Assembly: GCA_021795255.1 (NCBI GenBank)
Contig: JAJYPQ010000235.1
Coordinates: forward strand, 1 to 6,527
Length of the DNA: 6,527 bases
Direction: 5' to 3'
Source of the DNA: Pseudomonadota bacterium
GTDB taxonomy: Bacteria; Pseudomonadota; Gammaproteobacteria; Acidiferrobacterales; Acidiferrobacteraceae
Positions 1-5,680 of the stretch are shown here, piece by piece. How positions within the stretch are numbered: position 1 is the first letter of the stretch; every line of letters starts with the position of its first letter. The notes beneath the pieces were generated by a model that worked only from the letters and a program-made list of their open reading frames with translations, made no database searches and had not been told where the DNA came from. Both the position numbers and the translations under genes were made by a program.

Positions 1-217
1 CGCGGGGCTTGCCGACACATCCCTCTCGGGAATCAGTGGTCATACCGGAATAGGACCGGCCTTTGAGGTCGACGGCGGCGTCGAATTCGAGTGGGCCCAC
101 AGCATAGGCTTTTACACCGAACTCCGCGGGCTCTACGTCCCCGGAGGCGTCATTTACGGAACCCACGTCAACGTCTCGGGCGTTGGTCTTTATGCGGGCC
201 TCAGTCTCCTCTTTTAA
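1..217 (+). CDS. C-terminal end of an outer-membrane beta-barrel protein (5' partial)
   Basis: An open frame enters from the left edge (first full codon at position 2) and ends at a tandem TAATAA stop (215-220), giving 71 residues. The visible part has three stretches of alternating polar and hydrophobic or aromatic residues separated by short Gly-rich turns: AFEVDGGVEFEW (about residues 20-31), IGFYTELRGLYV (35-46) and GVGLYAGLSLLF (60-71). The protein ends in Phe. Alternating strands with a C-terminal aromatic residue are the known signature of outer-membrane beta-barrels recognised by the BAM complex, so an outer-membrane location is inferred. The fragment fits a small OmpA/OmpW-like or PF13505-type barrel, but the subfamily cannot be decided without the N-terminal part. 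It runs tail to tail into the minus-strand DUF72-like gene. Confidence 0.8.
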   Translation, partial: AGLADTSLSGISGHTGIGPAFEVDGGVEFEWAHSIGFYTELRGLYVPGGVIYGTHVNVSGVGLYAGLSLLF

Positions 218-232
218 TAAAGGTCTTGCATT

Positions 233-880
233 TTAGGGTTTTTCGCCAAGGAGGCTCGCAAGCCATTGCGCCTCCTCCAAAGAACGAATGGCAGTATGGG
301 GTTCGCAAAAAAACAGCGCCCGGCCCTTAGGCGCCGGGACCGCCAAAAGCGCCGTGAGCGCTCGTCCCAACAGGACCCGATCCCCCTTGCCGATGAGGCT
401 GACCGCGAACGGACCACTCGGAGCGCTCCCGTCCGCCGGTCGCCCGCATAAGCCCACCCCGATTTCCGCAAGCGCAGCGGCCAAATCTCCAACCGGAATG
501 CGCGTGTCAACGGCGACCGGGAGGACACGAGCCAGGGCCTCGAGCCCCGCCATCAAAGGTCCAATTCGCCGCGCCACGCGGACGACACAGCCGGCTATGA
601 GTGGTCTTTGCAGAGGCCCGAGTGCCAAAAATTGCTCCACACGCCGATCCGGGATCTCAAGAACAATCCGAAACGCGGGCGGCGCCTCATTCTCCCACAA
701 AGATAGGCGCTCACGCTTGATGCCCCAGGCCCGCGCCGATAGCAGAATTCCCGGATAGCGATGACTGTAAAACATAAATCGCCACTCCGGTGGCAAGTCC
801 GTCGGATAAAGCTCGGTCCGCCAACTTGAGTGGGTGTAATCGCGCGCGCCCATGAGCACGGGAGGGGTATCAGCGGTCAT
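233..880 (-). CDS. DUF72 (YecE-like) family protein, short and divergent
   Basis: This encodes 215 residues. The N-terminal segment (about residues 11-47) has GARDYTHSSW followed by ELYPTDLPPEWRFMFYSHRY. This matches the opening of DUF72/YecE proteins, where a Gly-rich first strand and a Trp are followed by FYP, a 'LP' helix start and a 'YA/YS..F' helix. DUF72 proteins are predicted TIM-barrel proteins of unknown biochemical role; family members are usually about 240-290 residues, so this one is short. No catalytic residues can be assigned. The ATG at 880-878 is the first possible start after an upstream stop near 967. A second in-frame ATG (853-851, MGARDY) is nearer the usual family start, and neither has a good ribosome-binding site. 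The stop lies 15 bp from that of the convergent beta-barrel gene. Family assignment is fairly sure, function unknown. Confidence 0.78.
   Translation of the reverse strand: MTADTPPVLMGARDYTHSSWRTELYPTDLPPEWRFMFYSHRYPGILLSARAWGIKRERLSLWENEAPPAFRIVLEIPDRRVEQFLALGPLQRPLIAGCVVRVARRIGPLMAGLEALARVLPVAVDTRIPVGDLAAALAEIGVGLCGRPADGSAPSGPFAVSLIGKGDRVLLGRALTALLAVPAPKGRALFFCEPHTAIRSLEEAQWLASLLGEKP
307..338 (-). terminator. possible intragenic terminator-like hairpin plus U-tract
   Basis: Read on the minus strand, a GC-rich hairpin is followed two bases later by seven T residues (plus-strand A run 307-313). The arms can be GCGCC (334-330) with GGCGC (320-316), or alternatively CCCGGC (338-333) with GCCGGG (324-319). 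It lies inside the last third of the DUF72-like gene, where it encodes the ALFFCE segment. The two stem registers overlap and each is short, so it may be accidental. If it works, it would cut some transcripts about 75 bp before the stop codon. Confidence 0.25.
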
Positions 881-1067
881 CGCGGCATGGTAACGCGGAC
901 GACAAGCGGCCGCTACCGGGACCCGCCTCGGCTGAACCCGCCGCGCTTGCGATATTTTACGACATCATCCCCCGCACCGCGGCCCGGCAGTCGCGGGCAT
1001 GAATCCGTTCTACGCCGCGAAACAGGCCGTGTGCGGCAACAACCGAACGAAGACATCCCTTGCGCCC

Positions 1068-1096
1068 TTGATGGGCCCGCTAGCGGCTCACATATT
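1068..1096 (+). promoter_or_regulatory. weak sigma70-like promoter candidate for the lipoprotein gene
   Basis: TTGATG (1068-1073) and CATATT (1091-1096) are 17 bp apart. Each matches four of six consensus bases. A second possible -10 is TAGAAT (1107-1112), five of six, but it lacks a recognisable -35. The inverted repeat at 1093-1111 overlaps the -10 area, as a repressor operator would. This is motif matching only. Confidence 0.3.
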
Positions 1097-1111
1097 TCTA
1101 TCGAAATAGAA
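1093..1111. repeat. overlapping inverted repeats, possible operator
   Basis: Two perfect 6-bp inverted repeats overlap here: TATTTC-N4-GAAATA (1093-1108) and TTCTAT-N4-ATAGAA (1096-1111). They form an AT-rich island in GC-rich DNA, about 100 bp upstream of the lipoprotein start and over the possible -10 elements. A dimeric regulator's operator is the usual reason for such a site, but I see no regulator gene nearby to pair with it. Confidence 0.35.
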
Positions 1112-1181
1112 TACATGAGCTCGTCAACTCCGGCTTCTGTCCGATGTATGCCTGAGCCTGCAGCCGCAAACTGCACAGCAC

Positions 1182-1193
1182 GGTCCGCGGACC
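1182..1193. repeat. 12-bp perfect palindrome in the lipoprotein leader
   Basis: GGTCCGCGGACC reads identically on both strands and ends about 10 bp before the ribosome-binding site of the lipoprotein gene. It could be an operator or a short RNA hairpin. A perfect 12-bp palindrome is expected about once or twice by chance in 6.5 kb, so its position is the only reason to note it. Confidence 0.3.
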
Positions 1194-1202
1194 AACCTCA
1201 TC

Positions 1203-1209
1203 AAGGAAG
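1203..1209 (+). promoter_or_regulatory. ribosome-binding site deciding the lipoprotein start
   Basis: AAGGAAG directly touches the first ATG (1210) but lies about 9-11 bases before the second in-frame ATG (1219). A Shine-Dalgarno sequence cannot serve a start codon it abuts, so 1219 is the better start. The choice changes the protein by only three residues. Confidence 0.6.
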
Positions 1210-1218
1210 ATGAAATTT

Positions 1219-3450
1219 ATGGACAGAACAAAACGCATCGTCGGCGCACTCCTAGCCTGCGCCATTCTCGGCGGCTGTCAGGGAGGCTCCGGTGGATCTA
1301 GCACCTCAAACCCCAACCAAACGACCTCGCAGACACCGCCCGGCGGCTCCGGGAGCCCATCGGCCTTTGGTCCCAGCACCTCGACGCAAACCACACTGCT
1401 CCTCATACCATCCGGGACCCACAGCTTAGGCATATACCTACGTAACCCGTGGACCGGGGCGCTTGTCGATCGCGGCTATGTACAAACGGGACAAACACCA
1501 GGGGCAATCGCTGTGAGTGGCGGCCAATACGTATATGTCGCTAATAGCGCGAGCGGAACGATATCCGCCTACGGTTGGCAGTCGGCGACCAACAAACTTG
1601 TTAGCCTGGGCCCTGCCGTCACAGGAGGCGCGGGTGGCTTAAGCTCGCTTGCGGTCGTCGGCGGATTTCTGTACGCCGTCAACACCAACAACAACACCAT
1701 TGCCATATTCGCGATCGGAAGTAATGGCCAGATCACCGCAGCGAGCGCCACAAATACGCCGGCCCTTACAAGCGCGGTGGCCGGCGCCAACGGCACCCTA
1801 TACGGGCTGGAGGCCAACGGCCTCGTCCCCTATAGCGTGAGCGCCAACGGCACGCTCACACAAGGACCGGTAACGACCGTGACTAACACGATAGTGGGTG
1901 CTGCCACGGATGCCGCGGGCAATCTCTACGCCGTGACCACCACCTCCGTGCATGCCTACGCTCCTTCTGGGAGCGGCCTGACAGCGCTGGGAAGCGCGGC
2001 CTTACCAAGCGGTTTTACACCCACCGGCATTACCGTTGCCGCGAACACGGTGGCGGTCGCCGGCAACACCTCAAGTGGCACCGAGGTAGTTTACTATCCG
2101 ATCACAGGCGGGGAGATCGCCGCGTCACCCACGGATCCGGTCACAGGCACTGGGACCGCCGCCGGCATCAGTGCGTCCCCGAACGGCCGTTATGTCTTTG
2201 TGACTAACGCTACACGTGACGATGTCTTCGCCTACACAACGCCCACCGCGAGTGGTACCTCTTCGGTTCTGAACTCAGCCTTACGGACGCGGGTTCCGCC
2301 GCGTGCGCCTGTAAGTCTCGCAGTCACCGTCACGCTGCAGGCACAGACCCTCTATGTAGTCGACCAATCGACGACTTCGATCGCGGCCTACCCGGCGGCC
2401 ACGAACGGGGCCCTGGGGACACCAGCCCTCGCCACGACTTGCAACTCCTGCTCGAATCCAGCCGACATGGGGCCGAGCGCCGCCGCGATCGGGTCCACCG
2501 GGCAACACCTGTACGCCTCGGATTGGGCGCAGGCGGGTCAAGGGGACATCACCACCTTCGGGATGCTCGCTCCCAACGGGGCGCTCGGGACTCCCAGTTC
2601 GATTCCGGCCGGTTTAAGCCCCATGGGGGTCGCCGTCGATCCCTCGGATCGTTATCTCTACGTAGCCAACAGCTGTTACACAAACGGCGGAGGGAATTGT
2701 CCCGGCACCATCGACGGTTACAATCTCAATCAAGGGGTACCGAGCGCTTTTACGAGCGGATTTAGTACCGACGTCTCAGGTGCCTACCCCATGCTCTTGG
2801 CGATCGACCCCACCGGACGATTCCTCTATTCATCGGAATTCGCTGGCAGTCTCGTCGATGCCTTTGCCATAGACCCCAATCACGGGACCCTCACGCTGGC
2901 GGGGACCGCTCCGACAAGCACCAACCCCTGGACGATCGTGGTGGGCCCGGCCGGGCGCCACCTCTACGTCTCGGATAATGGCAATGGCGGATCGCAAACG
3001 GCAGGTGCCGTCTCGCTCTTTACGATCAATGCCACAAACGGCACCTTGACTCCCAATGCCGGCCAATCGGATCTCGCCACCACGGCCTTAAAACCGCTCG
3101 GCCTGGCGATAGGCCCAAAGGGCCGGAGACTCTATGTTGCTACGCAAAATGGAGCGCTCGATGTCTTTACCCGTACTGAGCCCTTATCGGCGGGAGGACA
3201 GTGGAGCTGGACACCGACTGTGATCACCGGGAACTTCAATAACGCCTATGGGCTTGCCATCAGTGCCAACGGCGAGGCCCTCTACGTTCTCGATAACTGT
3301 ACGGGTTCGAGCTCCACCAACGGCAGCATCCAGGCGCTTGCTATTCCCGCCTTTAGCAACCCTTTGACCGGTGCCGGATACAAGCTGATCGGCCAGTACC
3401 CCACAGGGGCCTGTTCAGTCCAGGCGATCCCGGCCGGGGGCCTCAATTGA
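1219..3450 (+). CDS. Lipoprotein with YVTN/lactonase-type beta-propeller repeats
   Basis: This encodes 743 residues from ATG 1219 (746 from ATG 1210). Residues 1-20 form a lipoprotein signal peptide: basic MDRTKR, a hydrophobic core, then the lipobox LGGC with Cys20 as lipidation site. No Asp follows the Cys, so outer-membrane sorting is inferred. Residues 21-56 are a Gly/Ser/Thr/Pro-rich linker. The rest is repeats built round a 'G-r-x-LYV-(A/S)-(N/D)' core followed by an 'I/V-x-a-y/f' strand. Cores start near residues 59, 104, 150, 193, 235, 278, 325, 377, 430, 479, 535, 581, 637 and 687; those after 325 are clearest (YVFVTN, YLYVAN, HLYVSD, ALYVLD). This is the YVTN / lactonase (PF10282-like) beta-propeller pattern. 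Such proteins can be lactonases or binding scaffolds; no catalytic residues can be assigned, so enzyme activity is not claimed. A strong terminator follows, so it is probably monocistronic. Confidence 0.88.
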   Translation: MDRTKRIVGALLACAILGGCQGGSGGSSTSNPNQTTSQTPPGGSGSPSAFGPSTSTQTTLLLIPSGTHSLGIYLRNPWTGALVDRGYVQTGQTPGAIAVSGGQYVYVANSASGTISAYGWQSATNKLVSLGPAVTGGAGGLSSLAVVGGFLYAVNTNNNTIAIFAIGSNGQITAASATNTPALTSAVAGANGTLYGLEANGLVPYSVSANGTLTQGPVTTVTNTIVGAATDAAGNLYAVTTTSVHAYAPSGSGLTALGSAALPSGFTPTGITVAANTVAVAGNTSSGTEVVYYPITGGEIAASPTDPVTGTGTAAGISASPNGRYVFVTNATRDDVFAYTTPTASGTSSVLNSALRTRVPPRAPVSLAVTVTLQAQTLYVVDQSTTSIAAYPAATNGALGTPALATTCNSCSNPADMGPSAAAIGSTGQHLYASDWAQAGQGDITTFGMLAPNGALGTPSSIPAGLSPMGVAVDPSDRYLYVANSCYTNGGGNCPGTIDGYNLNQGVPSAFTSGFSTDVSGAYPMLLAIDPTGRFLYSSEFAGSLVDAFAIDPNHGTLTLAGTAPTSTNPWTIVVGPAGRHLYVSDNGNGGSQTAGAVSLFTINATNGTLTPNAGQSDLATTALKPLGLAIGPKGRRLYVATQNGALDVFTRTEPLSAGGQWSWTPTVITGNFNNAYGLAISANGEALYVLDNCTGSSSTNGSIQALAIPAFSNPLTGAGYKLIGQYPTGACSVQAIPAGGLN

Positions 3451-3470
3451 AAACCGGATAAAAGACGTAA

Positions 3471-3512
3471 GCGCTTGCAGTAATCTCAAGGGCTAATCAC
3501 GCATGCAAGCGC
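3471..3512. repeat. 9-bp inverted repeat overlapping the terminator stem
   Basis: GCGCTTGCA (3471-3479) is the exact reverse complement of TGCAAGCGC (3504-3512). The second copy contains the first seven bases of the left arm of the intrinsic terminator that follows, so the two hairpins cannot form together. A further TGCAAGCG lies at 3558-3565. The arrangement resembles an antiterminator/terminator pair but could be chance. Confidence 0.4.
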
Positions 3513-3541
3513 CGCCCGCACCTGGGCGGTGCTTGTGTTTT
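3505..3541 (+). terminator. Rho-independent terminator after the lipoprotein gene
   Basis: A 12-bp stem with one G-U pair forms between CAAGCGCCGCCC (3506-3517) and GGGCGGTGCTTG (3524-3535), with a 6-nt loop. It is followed by TGTTTT (3536-3541). It lies 55 bp past the lipoprotein stop and is the clearest terminator in the window. It separates the lipoprotein transcript from the monooxygenase operon. There is no A-run before the stem, so it should work only on the plus strand. Confidence 0.85.
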
Positions 3542-3627
3542 GGAGAGTCACCGACCTTGCAAGCGAAGGGGCCCGAACAGGGCCAAAGTGGAGAGCGGTT
3601 CATTCTGGCGCTTCTTATGCTGACACG

Positions 3628-3656
3628 TCGACCCCCGCAACCTGAGGCACTACAAT
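3628..3656 (+). promoter_or_regulatory. sigma70-like promoter for the monooxygenase-SDR operon
   Basis: TCGACC (3628-3633, four of six -35 consensus bases) and TACAAT (3651-3656, five of six -10 bases) are separated by 17 bp. Transcription would start near 3663, leaving a leader of about 33 nt before ATG 3696. It follows the intrinsic terminator and is the best promoter candidate in this gap. It is supported by motif and position only. Confidence 0.5.
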
Positions 3657-3682
3657 GCTGCAGAGCGTTGTGCACACCGGCC

Positions 3683-3687
3683 GGGGA
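3683..3687 (+). promoter_or_regulatory. ribosome-binding site of the monooxygenase gene
   Basis: GGGGA lies 8 bases before ATG 3696 and 5 bases before an adjacent in-frame GTG at 3693. Spacing and codon type both favour the ATG. Confidence 0.5.
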
Positions 3688-3695
3688 TACCTGTG

Positions 3696-4781
3696 ATGGA
3701 GTTCGACCTATTTTACGAGTTGGCGGTGCCGGATTTCGCCGGGCGCAGCGAGCGGCAGGTGTACGAAGAGACCTTGGACGAAATCGCTTTGGCGGACCAC
3801 TTGGGCTTCCATACCGTATGGCTTAGTGAACACCACTTTATGCCCGAATACGGCCACAGCTCAGCGCCCGATCTCTTTCTGGCAGCTGCCGCCCAAAGGA
3901 CGCGCCGCATCCGCTTGGGACAAGCGATCGTACCGCTCCCTTATCACCATCCCCTACAAGTCGCAGAACGCGCCGCGACCTTGGATATTCTCTCGGGAGG
4001 ACGCCTAGAGTTGGGGTTTGGGCGCGGCTTTTCGCCAAAGGAGTACGCGGCCTTCGGCATCCGTACCGAAGATAGCCGTAGCCTCGTCGCTGAGGCCTTG
4101 GAAGTGCTATTGCTGGCCTTTGGAGAATCGGAACCGATCAGTTTTCACGGTCGGCACTTCGACTTCGCGGACATTGCGGTTCGGCCCCGGGTTCTTCAAA
4201 GGCCGCATCCGCCCTTATGGATGGCGGCCGTGAGCCCCGACAGCTTCGAGCTCGCCGCGCGCCTGGGGGTAGGCGTTCTCGCCGGGCCCTTCAAACCGTG
4301 GTTTATGATCAAAGAAGATATCCGCCGCTATCGCACGGCCTTTGCGCGTCACCATGGGATCGAGTCGGCGCGATCCAGGGCGCGGGTCGGGATGACGCTC
4401 GGGATCTTTTGTCTCGACGATCATGCAGCGGCCCGGGCCTGCGCCAGAACCAATATCACCTGGTTCTACCGCGAGCTTTTGCGCCTGACGACACCTATCC
4501 TGACGGAGCTCCAAGGAGGCTATGAGTACTATAAAAAGTTCGGAAGCCTCGCCCCGCTTCTCAAGGGCACGATCAATCTCCCGATTCTGGAACGCCTAGG
4601 CCTAGTCGTGGCCGGGGATCCGGAACACTGCCGAACGAAACTGACTCGCTACCGTGATGCCGGCGTCGATCATCTGTTGTGCGCAGTCGGCGCCGGTGCC
4701 GGCGCCACAGCGCTTACCCAGCAATCCCTGCGGGTCTTGAGCGAACACGTCTTGCCGGCCTTTCGCCCGTGCGCGTCCTAA
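3696..4781 (+). CDS. Luciferase-like (LLM class) flavin-dependent monooxygenase
   Basis: This encodes 361 residues, the normal size for a single-domain bacterial-luciferase-family enzyme (PF00296, TIM barrel). Members use reduced FMN and O2 to oxidise an organic substrate in the cytoplasm. Visible family marks, numbered from ATG 3696, are the N-terminal strand FDLFYEL (3-9), VWLSEHHF (41-48, the conserved EHH near the flavin site), GGRLELGFGRG (101-111), the RPHPPLWMAAVSPDSFELAARLG region (169-191), and a C-terminal GDPEHCRTKLTRYRDAGVDH segment (307-326). The last is the common 'G-x-P-E ... Y-x-x-A-G-v-d' ending of LLM oxidoreductases. No flavin reductase lies next to it, so reduced FMN must come from elsewhere. 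It is first in a two-gene operon and its last 13 bases overlap the SDR gene. Family is secure; the substrate is unknown, and light production is not implied. Confidence 0.93.
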   Translation: MEFDLFYELAVPDFAGRSERQVYEETLDEIALADHLGFHTVWLSEHHFMPEYGHSSAPDLFLAAAAQRTRRIRLGQAIVPLPYHHPLQVAERAATLDILSGGRLELGFGRGFSPKEYAAFGIRTEDSRSLVAEALEVLLLAFGESEPISFHGRHFDFADIAVRPRVLQRPHPPLWMAAVSPDSFELAARLGVGVLAGPFKPWFMIKEDIRRYRTAFARHHGIESARSRARVGMTLGIFCLDDHAAARACARTNITWFYRELLRLTTPILTELQGGYEYYKKFGSLAPLLKGTINLPILERLGLVVAGDPEHCRTKLTRYRDAGVDHLLCAVGAGAGATALTQQSLRVLSEHVLPAFRPCAS

Positions 4782-5680
4782 TCACCGGGGCGGCGGGGTG
4801 CCTCGGCCGGGTCCTGCTGCCCGTGCTCCTGGCCGATACGCGTATAACCGAGATCATCGCTCACGACCAACGCGCCCTCCCCTATGACCATCCCCGACTG
4901 CGTACGATCAAGGGCGATATACGCGACCCGGCGCTGGCCGAGGCTGTCAAGGCGGTCGATGCGGTCATTCACATGGCCTTCGTCGTCATAGAAAGCCAAC
5001 TTGGACGCGAACGCCGCAATCGAACCCTTGCCAAAGCCATTAACCTTGGGGGCATAAACACGATCCTCGGCGCGCTGCGGCCCGGCGCCAAACTCATCCA
5101 TCTTTCAAGTGCGTCCGTGTACGGGACGAGCGCCTACCCACTCACCGAATCTTCACCCCTCCAACCCCTGGCGGGCTTCGCCTACGCGCAAGACAAGGCC
5201 GAAGTCGAGGCCCAGCTGATGGCGGCCGAGGCCTGCGGACTCATAGGCCTGCGTCTACGCCCGCACATCATTCTCGGTCCTCATGCCCAACCCTTTCTTC
5301 GCGGGCTTTTGCGTCTGCCGTTCTACCCGAAGCTCCCGCCACCGGCTCCTGTCCTGCAATTGGTGCACGAACTCGATGTGGTCGCGGCGATTCAAGCGGG
5401 GCTTTTTTGTGGCGCTACGGGCGCTATCAATCTGGCAAGCGTAGACCACCTGTCCTTTGAGGGGATGCAAAGGCTGCGACACAAATTCGTAGTCGGGCTG
5501 AACCCGGCCCTGGCGCAAGCCTCTGCTCGCTTCGCATTCCAATACCTCGGGATCGGACCCGACCCGGCCTGGAGCGCGGGCCTCGATCGGCCGCTCGTCC
5601 TCGATTGCACCCGGGGGCGCGAACTTCTTGCCTGGCGCCCGCGCTTCCCTCGAATCCGGGACATCCTGAGCCACCTCTAA
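4769..5680 (+). CDS. Extended SDR / NAD-dependent epimerase-dehydratase family protein
   Basis: This encodes 303 residues starting at GTG 4769, the only start codon close before the first Rossmann strand. The nucleotide-binding motif TGAAGCLG covers residues 6-13. Asp33 at the end of the second strand suggests NAD(H) over NADP(H). GDIRD (49-53) is the usual extended-SDR adenine-pocket motif. Ser113/114 in LSSASVYG and Tyr139-x3-Lys143 (YAQDK) give an intact catalytic Ser-Tyr-Lys set. LRLRPHIILGP (161-171) and the LVHELDVVAAI segment (198-208) are typical of the substrate-binding half. The family covers nucleotide-sugar epimerases, dehydratases, reductases and 3-beta-HSD-like enzymes; the exact reaction cannot be read. 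Its start overlaps the monooxygenase stop by 13 bp, with no Shine-Dalgarno of its own, so translational coupling is inferred. Confidence 0.9.
   Translation: MRVLITGAAGCLGRVLLPVLLADTRITEIIAHDQRALPYDHPRLRTIKGDIRDPALAEAVKAVDAVIHMAFVVIESQLGRERRNRTLAKAINLGGINTILGALRPGAKLIHLSSASVYGTSAYPLTESSPLQPLAGFAYAQDKAEVEAQLMAAEACGLIGLRLRPHIILGPHAQPFLRGLLRLPFYPKLPPPAPVLQLVHELDVVAAIQAGLFCGATGAINLASVDHLSFEGMQRLRHKFVVGLNPALAQASARFAFQYLGIGPDPAWSAGLDRPLVLDCTRGRELLAWRPRFPRIRDILSHL

Larger units (their letters stand above)
881..1209. other. intergenic region between divergent genes, no convincing gene
   Basis: This 329-bp gap separates the start of the minus-strand DUF72-like gene from the start of the plus-strand lipoprotein gene, so it should hold promoters for both. 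Open frames of 127 codons (+, from 830) and 87 codons (-, from 1176) cross it. Both are rich in Arg, Pro and Ser, match nothing I recognise and look like by-products of GC-rich DNA. On the minus strand a TAAAAT hexamer (959-954) could be a -10 for the DUF72 gene, but I see no good -35. On the plus strand an AT-rich patch (about 1091-1116) and a 12-bp palindrome (1182-1193) lie upstream of the lipoprotein gene. Confidence 0.6.

Noticed and set aside
288..758. 156-codon plus-strand frame antisense to the DUF72-like gene
   Set aside because: It is very rich in Arg, Ser and Pro without motifs, while the opposite strand carries the recognisable DUF72 signature.
3503..3826. 107-codon plus-strand frame before and into the monooxygenase gene
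   Set aside because: It begins inside the intrinsic terminator, overlaps the real gene out of frame and has no protein family features.
4679..4768. Longer SDR start at GTG 4679
   Set aside because: The extra 30 residues are Arg-rich, lie antiparallel to no known SDR feature and overlap the conserved end of the monooxygenase in another frame; the Rossmann strand begins right after GTG 4769.
3696..4781. True bioluminescence (luxA/luxB) gene
   Set aside because: No luxCDE or second luciferase subunit is present, and the motifs are those of the general LLM oxidoreductase family.
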